The notes beneath the pieces were generated by a model. It saw nothing but the letters and a program-made list of their open reading frames with translations. It had not been told where the DNA came from and did not search any database. DNA of 64,000 nt, from NCBI GenBank assembly GCA_017405305.1, contig JAFRAT010000001.1, positions 34,076 through 98,075 on the forward strand, in the 5' to 3' direction. How positions within the stretch are numbered: the first letter of the stretch is position 1; each line of letters begins with the position of its first letter. The position numbers and the translations under genes are program-made. Below, one piece after another: positions 18,537 to 27,465 of the stretch. Source of the DNA: Aeriscardovia sp. GTDB taxonomy: Bacteria; Actinomycetota; Actinomycetes; Actinomycetales; Bifidobacteriaceae.

Positions 18537-20027
18537 TCACTTGCCCGTCCGCGATCCGCGCCTGCGGCGGCGTTTGGTGTCCAACGAGTCCGACAGCGTG
18601 GCCAGGAGCTCGGCCATTAGCGTGAGCCGCGGCACGTCCTGTTGCTCGGCGGCGGCTTCGCTGCGGCCGACGGCGTCGATCCGGCGTCCGCCGACCTTCG
18701 TCGGGAAGTCAACGCTCCGCGCCGGCGGCGCGCCTTCCGACGGGGGCATACGGCTCATGGCGAACGTGTACACGGACCGCGAGCTGGCGTGCCCGGCGAT
18801 GTCGCCGAACTCCAGCAGGACCGTCCGCGGCTTGTCGGGGTGGCGCTGATCGAACTCGAAGTACCGCACCGCGCGCTGGGACGCGGGCAGCCCGTAGGAG
18901 CCAAACCCGGACGTGGGCGTGGCGCCCAGCATGAGGCCCTGCTCCAGGCCGACGTAGGCGTTGCGGTGGTCATGGGCCGCGACGACGCCGATGTAGCCGC
19001 CGGAGTCGCGCAACGCGGCGAACTCGCCGACGTCCTCGTCGGGGCAGCTGACGCCCTCGCCCAGGTAGCCGCCGGGCTGCGTCTTATCCGCATCGAGGAC
19101 GTACCAGTGCCGGTCGAACGAGCGGTAACCCTGGATGGCGTACGCCGTGCCGGCCGGGACCTCGCGCATCAGCCGGTACATCTGCGGCATCGGGAAATGC
19201 TGGAAGACAAGCGATTTGGCCGCCATCGCAGACGGCAGACGGCGCAGCCACTCCACCGCTTTCGTCGACGGTGACCCGTAGCCGCCGCCGGGAGCGTAGT
19301 CGCCCGAATCCAACAGCACGAGGCCGGCAGCCGTTTCCTTGCCGTCCTCCGAAGCCACCGGCAATGCGAAGGTGCCCGGCTCGCAGGGATACGCGATCTG
19401 CCTATCCAAGCCGACGACGGGCACAGCTTCCGGAATCGGAGCGGAGGCCGCGTTGGACAAATCCGGCGCGATCGCCCCGCCCGTCACGCCCGCCGCTATC
19501 GGCGTAGCCGGGTTGAGGCAGCCCGGGAAGCTCCGATAGATCCCGTCCAGCTCTGCCGTGTCCAGCCCACATTGGAAGTCGTGGTTGCCATACGTGATAG
19601 CGAAAGGAATCCTCCGGTCGATCAGCGGCTGAAGGAACTGGCGGGCCTGCTTGACCACCAGCGCCCGCGTGCGCGCGACGAGAATCCGATCGCCGCCGTC
19701 TGCTTCCCGGGAGACGACGCGCCAGCCGTCGCCGCTGGGCACGTACACTCCGTCCTGCGGCGCAGCCCAGCGGCGACGCCGGTAAGTTGCCTCAAACTCA
19801 GGCGCGTAGCCGGCGATCTGGTTGCCCGTGAACACGACCAGGTCCGGCCGGACGGCGTCACAAGCGGCGGCGATCAGCGCGACCGTGTCCTTCGAGATCT
19901 TCACCCCGTCCTGGATGTCCGCAACCTGCATGACACGGAATTTGCCCGACCGATGGAACTGCAGACGGCCCAGCCGCTGCGAGATGGACACCGGCGCTGA
20001 CGTGGCCCGGTTGCTATGCGCGCTCAT
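18537..20027 (-). CDS. Calcineurin-like metallophosphoesterase
   Basis: 496 aa. Metallophosphoesterase motifs appear in order: VMQVADIQD near residue 33 (for D-X-H), LVVFTGNQ near 63 (GDX2), YGNHDFQ near 147 (GNHD), QHFPMPQM and AHDHRNAYVG near 352 (GHXH). Several metal ligands differ from the textbook form (DIQD and GNQ), as in the Dcr2-like branch of the family. No signal peptide is apparent; the C-terminal 20 residues are strongly basic. Substrate unknown. It is last before the tRNA pair and 66 bp from murA. Confidence 0.82.
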   Translation of the reverse strand: MSAHSNRATSAPVSISQRLGRLQFHRSGKFRVMQVADIQDGVKISKDTVALIAAACDAVRPDLVVFTGNQIAGYAPEFEATYRRRRWAAPQDGVYVPSGDGWRVVSREADGGDRILVARTRALVVKQARQFLQPLIDRRIPFAITYGNHDFQCGLDTAELDGIYRSFPGCLNPATPIAAGVTGGAIAPDLSNAASAPIPEAVPVVGLDRQIAYPCEPGTFALPVASEDGKETAAGLVLLDSGDYAPGGGYGSPSTKAVEWLRRLPSAMAAKSLVFQHFPMPQMYRLMREVPAGTAYAIQGYRSFDRHWYVLDADKTQPGGYLGEGVSCPDEDVGEFAALRDSGGYIGVVAAHDHRNAYVGLEQGLMLGATPTSGFGSYGLPASQRAVRYFEFDQRHPDKPRTVLLEFGDIAGHASSRSVYTFAMSRMPPSEGAPPARSVDFPTKVGGRRIDAVGRSEAAAEQQDVPRLTLMAELLATLSDSLDTKRRRRRGSRTGK

Positions 20028-20234
20028 GGTTCCAGACTAGTGTCCACCGGAGAAATCGCCAGCGGAGCCGAACACGCGACACGCTTCATTTCGGTCCTCC
20101 CCCCTCCCCGGACTCGCGGTAGAACCACGTCCAACGCGCTGGCCATGCCATCCGAGCCGCGTGTTGACGCGCTGGGTGCCAGCATCCCATACCGAGGACA
20201 AAAAAGCCCCAAGCTCATCGCTTGAGGCTCCTGC

Positions 20235-20309
20235 TGGCTGGGGTACCTGGACTCGAACCAAGAATGGATGAACCAGAATCACCTGTGTTGCCAATTACAC
20301 CATACCCCA
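20235..20309 (-). tRNA. tRNA-Gln(CTG)
   Basis: Cloverleaf on the minus strand: acceptor TGGGGTA/TACCCCA, D arm GTGT/ACAC, anticodon stem GGTGA/TCATC with loop TTCTGGT (anticodon CTG), T arm around TTCGAGT, discriminator G. The 3' CCA is encoded. Confidence 0.95.
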
Positions 20310-20355
20310 ATGGACAACGCTGGCACCACACACTACTCAGCCAGATTGCCATCCG

Positions 20356-20428
20356 TACCCCCGACCAGATTTGAACCGGTGTTACCGCCGTGAGAGGGCG
20401 ATGTCCTAGACCGCTAGACGACAGGGGC
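20356..20428 (-). tRNA. tRNA-Glu(CTC)
   Basis: Minus-strand cloverleaf: acceptor GCCCCTG pairing with CGGGGGT (one G-U at the end), anticodon stem TCGCC/GGCGG around loop CTCTCAC (anticodon CTC), T arm ACCGG/CTGGT. The CCA is not encoded. It lies 47 bp downstream of gltX on the same strand. Confidence 0.93.
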
Positions 20429-20475
20429 TTTAGTTTTCCGTCGCGCTCCCGCGCGACAAGGAAGACTGTACAGGA

Positions 20476-22002
20476 TCAAATGCGTTTACGCAACTCGGCG
20501 AGTCGCGCCATCACGACGGGTTTGCCGATGATCTCCATGGACTCGAAAAGCGGCGGGGAAACACGGCGTCCGGAGATAGCCACGCGGATCGGGCCGAAAG
20601 CCAGACGCGGCTTAATGCCGTCCTTCTCGACGAGCTCGTCGTCGAGGACCTGGTGGAGCGTGTCAGTCTTCCAATCGGCCTCGTCCACGCCTTCGAGCAC
20701 GGCGATCGCTTTGTCGAGGACCTCGTCGGAACCGGCCTTCAGCTGCTTACGGGCGTCCGGCGCCGGCTCGAGGTAGGTCTCGGTGCTCAGCAGGGAGCCG
20801 ACCATGCCGGAGACTTCACCCAGCAGGCGCACGCGGGTCTGGACCAGTGGCACGGCCTTGACGAGGACGTCCTTCTCACGGTCGGTCAGATCACTCCAGT
20901 CCTTGGCGGATACGACGCCGTCACGGAACAGGTACGGTGTGGAGCGGCGCAGGAAATCGTCCGGATCAAGGCGACGGATGTGCTCGGCGTTGATGGAAAT
21001 GGCTTTCTTGATGTCGAAGTGGGCTGGGTTCGCCTTGACATCGCGCACGTCGAACTTCTCGATGAATTGCTCCATGCTGAACACGTCCTCCGTGGCGGAG
21101 AAGGACCAGCCGAGCAGCGCGAGGTAGTTGAGCAAGCCTTCGCGGATGAAGCCCTGGTCGCGCAACAGGAACAGGTTGGACTGCGGGTCGCGCTTGGAGA
21201 GCTTCTTGTTGCCCTCGCCCATCACGTACGGCAAGTGGCCGAACAGCGGCGCGGCCTTGGCGATTCCCAGCTTGGCCAGGTAGCGGTAGAGCACGATCTG
21301 GCGCGGGGTGGACGGCAACAGGTCCTCGCCGCGCAACACGACGTTGACGCCGGTGACGGCGTCGTCGACTGGGTTGGTCAACGTATACAGGGCCTCGCCG
21401 TTCGGGCGGACGATGACATAGTCCGGGAAGGAGCCGGCCTTGAAAGTGATCGGGCCGCGGATGAGGTCGTTCCAGGTGATGTCCTCGTCCGGCACACGCA
21501 GACGCAGAGCTGGCTTGCGGCCCTGGGCGCAAAACTCGGCCTTCTGCTCCTCGGTCAGGGTGCGGTCATAGCCGTCGTAGCCGAAAGTCTCCGGGCGGCC
21601 AGCGGCGCGGTTGCGGGCGGCGGTCTCCTCGGCAGTGGAATAGGACTCATAGGCATAGCCGGCGTCCAGCAGCTGCCGGGCGACCTTGGCGTACACGTCG
21701 GCACGCTTGGACTGGAAATAAAGTTCGTCCGGACCCTTGCCAATGCCCTCATCCCAATCGATGCCCATCCAGTGCAGCGCCTCGATGATCATATCGAGGC
21801 TCTCCTGCGTGTCGCGCTTGCTATCGGTGTCTTCCATGCGGAAGATCAGCGTGCCGCCGGTGTGGCGCGCCTCGGCCCAGTTGTAGAGGGCCGTGTGGAT
21901 CATGCCGACGTGTGGGATGCCGGTCGGGGACGGGCAGAAACGCAAACGAACATGCTCAGGAAGCTCAGGCCTCCCAGCTTTCGCTTTATTTTCAATGTTC
22001 AT
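20476..22002 (-). CDS. gltX: Glutamyl-tRNA synthetase
   Basis: Class I synthetase charging tRNA-Glu and, in organisms without GlnRS, also tRNA-Gln for later amidation by GatCAB. The 508-aa product has RFCPSPTGIPHVGMIH (HIGH motif region, residues 22-37), ALYNWAEARHTGG, and KLSKRDPQSN for KMSKS near 260. The ATG at 22002 is chosen because AAGGA lies 7 bases upstream; ATGs at 22008 and 22017 are too close to or before it. Its two cognate-type tRNAs (Glu, Gln) follow on the same strand. Confidence 0.95.
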   Translation of the reverse strand: MNIENKAKAGRPELPEHVRLRFCPSPTGIPHVGMIHTALYNWAEARHTGGTLIFRMEDTDSKRDTQESLDMIIEALHWMGIDWDEGIGKGPDELYFQSKRADVYAKVARQLLDAGYAYESYSTAEETAARNRAAGRPETFGYDGYDRTLTEEQKAEFCAQGRKPALRLRVPDEDITWNDLIRGPITFKAGSFPDYVIVRPNGEALYTLTNPVDDAVTGVNVVLRGEDLLPSTPRQIVLYRYLAKLGIAKAAPLFGHLPYVMGEGNKKLSKRDPQSNLFLLRDQGFIREGLLNYLALLGWSFSATEDVFSMEQFIEKFDVRDVKANPAHFDIKKAISINAEHIRRLDPDDFLRRSTPYLFRDGVVSAKDWSDLTDREKDVLVKAVPLVQTRVRLLGEVSGMVGSLLSTETYLEPAPDARKQLKAGSDEVLDKAIAVLEGVDEADWKTDTLHQVLDDELVEKDGIKPRLAFGPIRVAISGRRVSPPLFESMEIIGKPVVMARLAELRKRI

Positions 22003-23820
22003 GCTCATGTCCTTCATTATGCACCGCGAAGACGACGCGCCAGAAGAAGAACCGCGGAGCACGCAACACGAAGAAAAACGGACATCCGAAATTCAAATGG
22101 GAACATTTGCAATGGAATCGGATACGACCGGCGAAAAGGAGCCGCGTCTGCAGCAAAGCGCCTGCGTCAGCTGATGGCCACACGCAGCGTATCCCAGTCC
22201 ACGCTAGCCAATAGGGCCGGAACGAGCCAAAGTTCCGTTCAAAGTGCCTTGCCGGCCGCTGCAAGCCTGGCACCGAAAAACTCGCTGGCATCGCCGTGGT
22301 TCTCAGTGCAACTCCGGAATACCTTCCTGGAAAGGAAGGACGAACAACAGCCGCGCCATACGGCATCATGATGAACGCTTGCACCCAGCATGGCCCGAAT
22401 CTTAACGATCAGCAAATCAACGAAGTCATCCCAATGCTTCTGAAAGCCCATTTGGGGAAGGCAATGGCAGCAGCGAGATCAGATGATGATGATGATGCCG
22501 ACGATCGCGGAACTGGCGGTGGAGCAGCATTTGAAGTCTTGGCTGCGTGCCGATTCCGACGAACCCTGCTTCCCTGGAACGGAATGCAAAGCTTGAATCG
22601 TTCTTTCTCCGTTCGTCTCCGAACCTGAAATGGCTTCAAGCAACGCGCCCGCGATCATGCACCAACGACCTCAGTTTTCCGCAGAGCGGACAAACGCGAG
22701 TGGTACCACGCGCCGCCGAAGAATCGCAGCCGTCAATGATGCGGAGCCAAAGGGCGTACACGTTTCAGCGCGATGCACGAAATCGGCCATTCGTTCCTTG
22801 GACATCGCCAACCAAGCGTGATCGACGAAGCCGACTTCTTCGCACGGATCGCAGTGCCCCCATCGTGGACTTGTTTCACCCGGAATCCCAACGATATGTC
22901 CTGAATCTTCCAGGCCTCGGGTTTCCTGTGCCGAACATGTCATGAACGCTTATGTCCGATGGTGTCCCACAACGGCGCGTCCATGACATCGAGATGGTGA
23001 AATTGGCGCGCCGAATCATCGGTATGCAAATCCCTCCGCAGCCATCGCAGGAAATGCCGGCAACGCAAACCGCGGAATGGTGGCATTATCCCCCAGTCAC
23101 CAGTGGCCAGTATCGCCCCGGCCCTAAAACCTTCCGACAGGAAGGAAGGCTGCTATACGGCTATAAACAATACGACCGTCCCACGTGCAAAGACGTTTTT
23201 ACGCACGACTTGTGGCGAGTGTCCGATGCGACGGATCATTAGGATTTCCTTGGCTTGATTCGTTCAATTCGACGCCGAACAAGGCAATTTTCCCTATTTG
23301 AAAGCGGAAAGCACCCACGACTGCGACCAATGGACCCATCTCTACGAAAACGTCTCTGTCCGCGATAGTGTTGGGGATAAATGCGAAACCACCATGGAAT
23401 TTCTGCGGCGGCTCAACGCGTCATCACTCCAGATTTCTCGATGTATCGCGATATGCCGCTCATCGAACGGCAATGCAACAATTACCGATCCGATGCCATC
23501 GGACATTCCTAGCAGCAAAACAGCCTGATCGCCATGCCGGATGTGCGGTGGGACGCCGACGAACTTTCGAGGCAGCTTGTTACGGAGTGCCGCGGTGCTC
23601 AACCATCGCCATCAGAGCGCTCGTTTGTCTCAAAAACACGGCAAATGGGGAAGTCTTCGCATCAGCCTTACATATCATCATCGAGAAGCTTCCGCCGGCC
23701 GGAACGGCTGCTCTCAGATTCTCCGTCGGCCGCAAACAAGGAGACGCGCGGCCATCAACAGAACGGTCCGCGCAATCGCCTGAAGACGCGGTCTGCCTTG
23801 GACAGGCGCATCGGTTTTTC
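22003..23820. other. Gene-free stretch of 1.8 kb between divergent gltX and thiY-like genes
   Basis: Open frames here are short, lack Shine-Dalgarno sites and translate into compositions unlike their neighbours. A+T content is visibly higher than in the flanking genes. The gltX promoter must be near the left end. I see no repeat array, tRNA or insertion sequence. Confidence 0.5.
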
Positions 23821-23837
23821 AGACAGGAAACTACACT

Positions 23838-23970
23838 GAGAACCGTTCGCGCGGCTGGAGCACCGGCCGCGTCCCCGTCAGGGGGTGCCGGCGGTTCGTT
23901 CCGGCATCGGAGAATCCGGCTGACGCGCGCGCGGGCTCCTCACCTTCCCGCTGCCGGGCGCAGCCTCGAA
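23838..23970 (+). promoter_or_regulatory. Structured leader upstream of the ThiY-like gene (possible divergent THI element)
   Basis: GAACCG (23840-23845) can pair with CGGTTC (23892-23897), enclosing two hairpins: CGCGGC/GCCGCG (23850-23855 with 23866-23871) and CCCC-GTCA-GGGG (23873-23884). Further on, GGGGGTGCC (23881), GGAGA (23909), CACCT (23941) and CCCG...CGGGCGCAG (23947-23963) occur in the order of TPP-riboswitch blocks. However, the invariant CTGAGA and CTGAT positions do not match. The two folds are mutually exclusive in part. Weak call. Confidence 0.25.
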
Positions 23971-23999
23971 GCACATTCCGTGCGGAAAGCAAGGTGATT

Positions 24000-25130
24000 A
24001 TGCGGAGCTATCGCATCTCATCGACCTGGGCGAAAATCGCCCGCCGTTCCATCGCCGCCATCGCGGGCATCGCAACCCTGTTCGGCGTCGCCGCCTGCGG
24101 CAATACGGCCGGCCCGTCCAGCTCCCCGAGCAGCGCGTCCGGCGATCTGCCGACAGTCAACGTCATGCTCGACTGGACGCCGAACACCAACCACACCGGC
24201 CTGTACGTGGCTCAGAAGCTCGGCTACTACAGAGCCGAGGGCATCAAAGTCAACATCCTGCCGGTATCGTCCGCCGGCGCGGAGACCTCCGTCGAAACCG
24301 GCGTGGCGAACATCGGCTTTTCCACGCTCAGCAACGTCGCCGCCGTCGACGCGCAGGGCTCGCACTTGCAATTCATCTTCGACCTGACGCAGCAGCCGGT
24401 CTCCATGTGGTGTGCACTAGCGTCCAACAAGTCCATCAAGACGCCGAAGGACTTCGACAATGGCACCATGGTCACCTTTGGTTCCGCCGAGCAGAAGGCC
24501 ATCGTACGCGAGATGATCAAGGACGCTGGCGGCACGGGCGATTTCAAGACCGTCACCGTCGGCACCTCCACGTTCCAGACGCTCACTAGCGGCAAGGGCA
24601 CCTTTGGCGGGTTCTACAAGACCTGGGAGGGCATCGAATCCAAGCTCTACGGCCCGAAGCTCACCTGTTTCGACCCGACTCAGTGGGGTGTGCCAGGCAA
24701 CCCGACGCAACTGGGCTACGCGGTGAATACAAAGTGGGAAGCCACCCATCAGAAGGAGATCCAGGCCTTCGTCAACGCCACCGCCCGCGGTTACGCCTAC
24801 GCGCTAGCCGATCCGGACAAGGCTTCCCAGATCCTCGTCGAGCAGGCCAGGGCCGCCGACCTCAAGCCGGCTCTCGTCAAGGCGTCCATGCAGTACATCG
24901 TCGACAACGATATCTGGGGCGATTCGAAGGCCATCGCCGCTGCTTATAACAAGACCGCGAAGGACAAGACCGTCACAGCCGCGCAGCTGGGCATCGGCAA
25001 GACCAACCTGCAGAAAGGCCAGTCCTACCTCGACTTCCTCTACAGGAACAAGGTCTACGCCACCAAGGACAACTCCATGGGCACCAAGCCGGTGGCCGGC
25101 AAGCTGGCCACCAACCAGTACGTCGACTGA
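24000..25130 (+). CDS. thiY: ABC transporter substrate-binding lipoprotein, NMT1/THI5-like (ThiY type)
   Basis: Extracytoplasmic binding protein for a thiamine-pyrimidine precursor or a related heterocycle. The N-terminus has Arg residues, a hydrophobic core and a lipobox (GVAACG, Cys near residue 34), so the mature protein is lipid-anchored. The NMT1 domain opens with VMLDWTPNTNHTGLYVAQKLGYY and continues with AGAETSVETGVANIGFS. ATG 24000 is used; GTG 23994 in AAGGTG is an alternative start. The permease gene follows after 32 bp. No ATPase gene is adjacent. Ligand assignment (HMP/formylaminopyrimidine versus riboflavin-like) is inference from the family. Confidence 0.82.
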   Translation: MRSYRISSTWAKIARRSIAAIAGIATLFGVAACGNTAGPSSSPSSASGDLPTVNVMLDWTPNTNHTGLYVAQKLGYYRAEGIKVNILPVSSAGAETSVETGVANIGFSTLSNVAAVDAQGSHLQFIFDLTQQPVSMWCALASNKSIKTPKDFDNGTMVTFGSAEQKAIVREMIKDAGGTGDFKTVTVGTSTFQTLTSGKGTFGGFYKTWEGIESKLYGPKLTCFDPTQWGVPGNPTQLGYAVNTKWEATHQKEIQAFVNATARGYAYALADPDKASQILVEQARAADLKPALVKASMQYIVDNDIWGDSKAIAAAYNKTAKDKTVTAAQLGIGKTNLQKGQSYLDFLYRNKVYATKDNSMGTKPVAGKLATNQYVD

Positions 25131-25162
25131 CGCGACGAGTCGGATCGAACGCGAGGAGCGCG

Positions 25163-26095
25163 ATGACGAAGAAAACAACGACAACACCGGCGCCAACGAT
25201 GGACGTCGCCGCGACGCCTGCCACGGCGGCGGCTACGGCCGTTGCCGTTTCGACGCAACCGGCAACGCGAACAGCGGCCCAACGCACGCCCGCGCCCGAC
25301 CCGAAGCGTGCCAAACGCGCCGCTGACCGGCGGTTCCGCTGGATTGTGGGCACGGTCACTATCATCGTTCTGCTCGTCGTATGGCAGGTCGTCGTCAGCA
25401 GCGGAAACCTATCCCCGCGCGTAATGAGCTCGCCGTCCATGATCGTGGAGGCGTTCGAGGAGGACTGGAGCCAGATTCTGGCTCCAGCCACCGTCATCAC
25501 CGGAACGGAGGGCATGGTTGGTTTCGTCGCCGCCGTTCCCATTGGCATTCTCTTCGGCGTCATGCTGTCCGTGTCGCGGCTGTTCTCGGCTGCGCTCTAC
25601 CCGTTGCTGGCCATCGCCCAGATGCTGCCACTCATCACCATCGCGCCGCTGTTCATCATCTGGTTTGGCTTCGAGCCGCTCGGCAAGATTGCGATGGTGG
25701 CGGTCTTCTCGGTCTTCCCCATCGCCGTGCAAACCTATCGCGGGCTGCAGGCCGTGCCCAGCTACTACACGGATGTCGCCCTGACCTGCGGGGCTGGGCG
25801 CGTCTACATACTGTTCCACATCAAGCTCCGCGTGGCCGCCGGACAGATTTTCGGCGGCATGAAGATTGCCTCGGTCTATGTGTTCGCCACCGCCGCGACG
25901 GCCGAGTACCTGGGCGCCCGCAACGGCTTGGGCATCGTGCTGCAGTCGGCGTTCGATTCCTTCGAGACGCCGCTCATCTTCGCCGCGACCGTCCTCATCG
26001 TCGTCATGACGGGCCTGCTGTGGTGGATCCTGTCGGCCATTGAGAAGATCTGGTTCCCCGACGACGCTGCAGGGATGTCAGAGGACGGCCGGTGA
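25163..26095 (+). CDS. thiX: ABC transporter permease (ThiX type)
   Basis: 310-aa inner-membrane permease of the BPD_transp_1 family. A Thr/Ala/Pro-rich cytoplasmic N-terminus of about 55 residues precedes about six helices (IIVLLVVWQVVV, GFVAAVPIGILFGVM, LLAIAQMLPLITIAPLFIIWFG and others). The EAA loop that contacts the ATPase is near residues 208-225 (TCGAGRVYILFHIK). GAGGAG precedes the ATG. It forms a two-gene unit with the binding protein and ends at a terminator at 26151-26191; the partner ATPase must be encoded elsewhere. Confidence 0.85.
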   Translation: MTKKTTTTPAPTMDVAATPATAAATAVAVSTQPATRTAAQRTPAPDPKRAKRAADRRFRWIVGTVTIIVLLVVWQVVVSSGNLSPRVMSSPSMIVEAFEEDWSQILAPATVITGTEGMVGFVAAVPIGILFGVMLSVSRLFSAALYPLLAIAQMLPLITIAPLFIIWFGFEPLGKIAMVAVFSVFPIAVQTYRGLQAVPSYYTDVALTCGAGRVYILFHIKLRVAAGQIFGGMKIASVYVFATAATAEYLGARNGLGIVLQSAFDSFETPLIFAATVLIVVMTGLLWWILSAIEKIWFPDDAAGMSEDGR

Positions 26096-26150
26096 TGGTC
26101 CGACGCTGAGACAAGCGGAGACGGCGGCCATCAGACCGCCATTGGAAAAA

Positions 26151-26191
26151 GGCTCCGGTCTGGGACACCGCGCTCTGGGCCGGAGTCTTTT
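26151..26191 (+). terminator. Terminator of the thiY-thiX unit
   Basis: GGCTCCGG (26151-26158) pairs with CCGGAGTC (26180-26187) with one G-U, followed by four T and preceded by five A, so it may serve both convergent units. Confidence 0.7.
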
Positions 26192-26209
26192 CGTCGGAAG
26201 CATTCCTCG

Positions 26210-26881
26210 TCAGTTGGCGATCCCCTCGGAAGGGTCTTTGTAGCACACGCCGACCAGCCGATGGGTTCCCGCTTCGAGCGACAGCGCCGTCACCGACGCC
26301 AAGGCTGTCTTGCGCGTCAGCACGTTCGTCGCGGCGCGGCCGGTTTCCAGGTAGTGGCGCAGTGTCCAGATCGGAGACTCGTGGGAGACGACGATAACGC
26401 TGCCGCCGACGAACTCGTCGGCCTTCTCGAACGCGAAATCGGCCATCCGGGCGGCGATGCTGTCGTAAGGTTCGCCCCAGCCCGGCGTGCGCAGGTCGAG
26501 GAAGCGCAGCAGGTTACCGTTGCGGAAGAGGCTCGCTTCCCCGTGGCCGAGTCGCTGGCCTTTGTAGCGGTTGCGCGCCTCCAGCAGCCGCTCGTCCGTG
26601 ACAATGGACAGCGGGGCAAGGTTCTCCTTCGCGCGCTGATGGTTCACGGCCTCTAGCACATAGCCAGCCGTCTCCATCGTCCTGTCCAGCGGGGAGCTGA
26701 AGAACGCCGAGGCCCGGACCGCCTCCGGCCGCGTCGCCAAGAAGGATGCCGAGCGTTTCACCTGGACCCGTCCGACGTCGGAGAGCGGGAAGCCTGGAAG
26801 CCTCTCGTAGACGACTTTCCCGGGATTGTTCACTTCCCCATGCCGCACGAAGCACAGCGTGGTAACAGACTGGGACGCCAT
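26210..26881 (-). CDS. Histidine phosphatase superfamily protein (phosphoglycerate-mutase-like)
   Basis: 223 aa. The phosphohistidine motif is FVRHGEV near residues 12-18; the second catalytic His is in VVSHESPIW near 172-180. SSPLDRTMETA near 62-72 is the usual substrate-loop motif. The family covers phosphoglycerate mutases and broad phosphatases; this one lacks clear mutase hallmarks, so it is called a phosphatase. It follows the GtrA-like gene by 19 bp and is probably the last gene of an ldt-gtrA-phosphatase run. Confidence 0.85.
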   Translation of the reverse strand: MASQSVTTLCFVRHGEVNNPGKVVYERLPGFPLSDVGRVQVKRSASFLATRPEAVRASAFFSSPLDRTMETAGYVLEAVNHQRAKENLAPLSIVTDERLLEARNRYKGQRLGHGEASLFRNGNLLRFLDLRTPGWGEPYDSIAARMADFAFEKADEFVGGSVIVVSHESPIWTLRHYLETGRAATNVLTRKTALASVTALSLEAGTHRLVGVCYKDPSEGIAN

Positions 26882-26900
26882 TGTTCCGGCCTTTCCGCCC

Positions 26901-27398
26901 TCAGTTCCATCCTTGGCGGCTGTGCTGCGCGGCCCACAGGCCGACGCGACGCGCCAGCGTGTTGTCGTTCTCGTGGCCCGGGGCAGGCTTGTCCAGGAGG
27001 ATCTTGCGGACCAGGAAATTCCACACGGCTACGATGACCGTCGCCACCAGCATGCCGATGTTGGAGAACAGCTTGTACTTGCCGCTGCCCGACGGAACGC
27101 CGGAGATCATGACGCTCGTGAAGATCCAGATGATAAGGTCGTTGATGAGCAAGCCGATGACGGAACTCACCACGAAGATGAGCATCTCCATCCAGCGGGG
27201 CATGTCCTCGCGGTGGGCGAACACGTGCTGCATGGACGCCACGTAGTTGTAGACGAGTGAAATGACGAAACCAACTGTCGAAGCGAGAACGGCGGAGCAA
27301 TGCATCAGCAGCATTGCGTTCATGATCGCCCAGTTGACGAAAAAGGCGACGGCACCGACAACAGCGAATTTGGCGAACTGTTCGATCAGATGTTTCAC
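26901..27398 (-). CDS. GtrA-like four-helix membrane protein
   Basis: 165 aa with four hydrophobic segments near residues 10-30, 35-55, 72-95 and 110-135. The N-terminal motif FAKFAVVGAVAFFVNW and YNYVASMQHVFAHRED match the GtrA/DPMS-associated family. These proteins are thought to flip or position lipid-linked sugars for envelope glycosylation. A fused glycosyltransferase is absent, so the partner is elsewhere. The 68-bp gap to the L,D-transpeptidase upstream suggests a shared envelope role, by context only. Confidence 0.85.
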   Translation of the reverse strand: MKHLIEQFAKFAVVGAVAFFVNWAIMNAMLLMHCSAVLASTVGFVISLVYNYVASMQHVFAHREDMPRWMEMLIFVVSSVIGLLINDLIIWIFTSVMISGVPSGSGKYKLFSNIGMLVATVIVAVWNFLVRKILLDKPAPGHENDNTLARRVGLWAAQHSRQGWN

Positions 27399-27465
27399 GG
27401 TGTTCCATTGTCGCCGGAAGGGACGACGAGCGTTCCGCCGCGCGGAACCGTTTCAGCACGTGCCC

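Noticed and set aside
23821..23840. B12-box-like sequence (AGACAGGAAAC) near the ThiY leader
   Set aside because: Only part of the consensus fits and the order of other cobalamin riboswitch elements is wrong.
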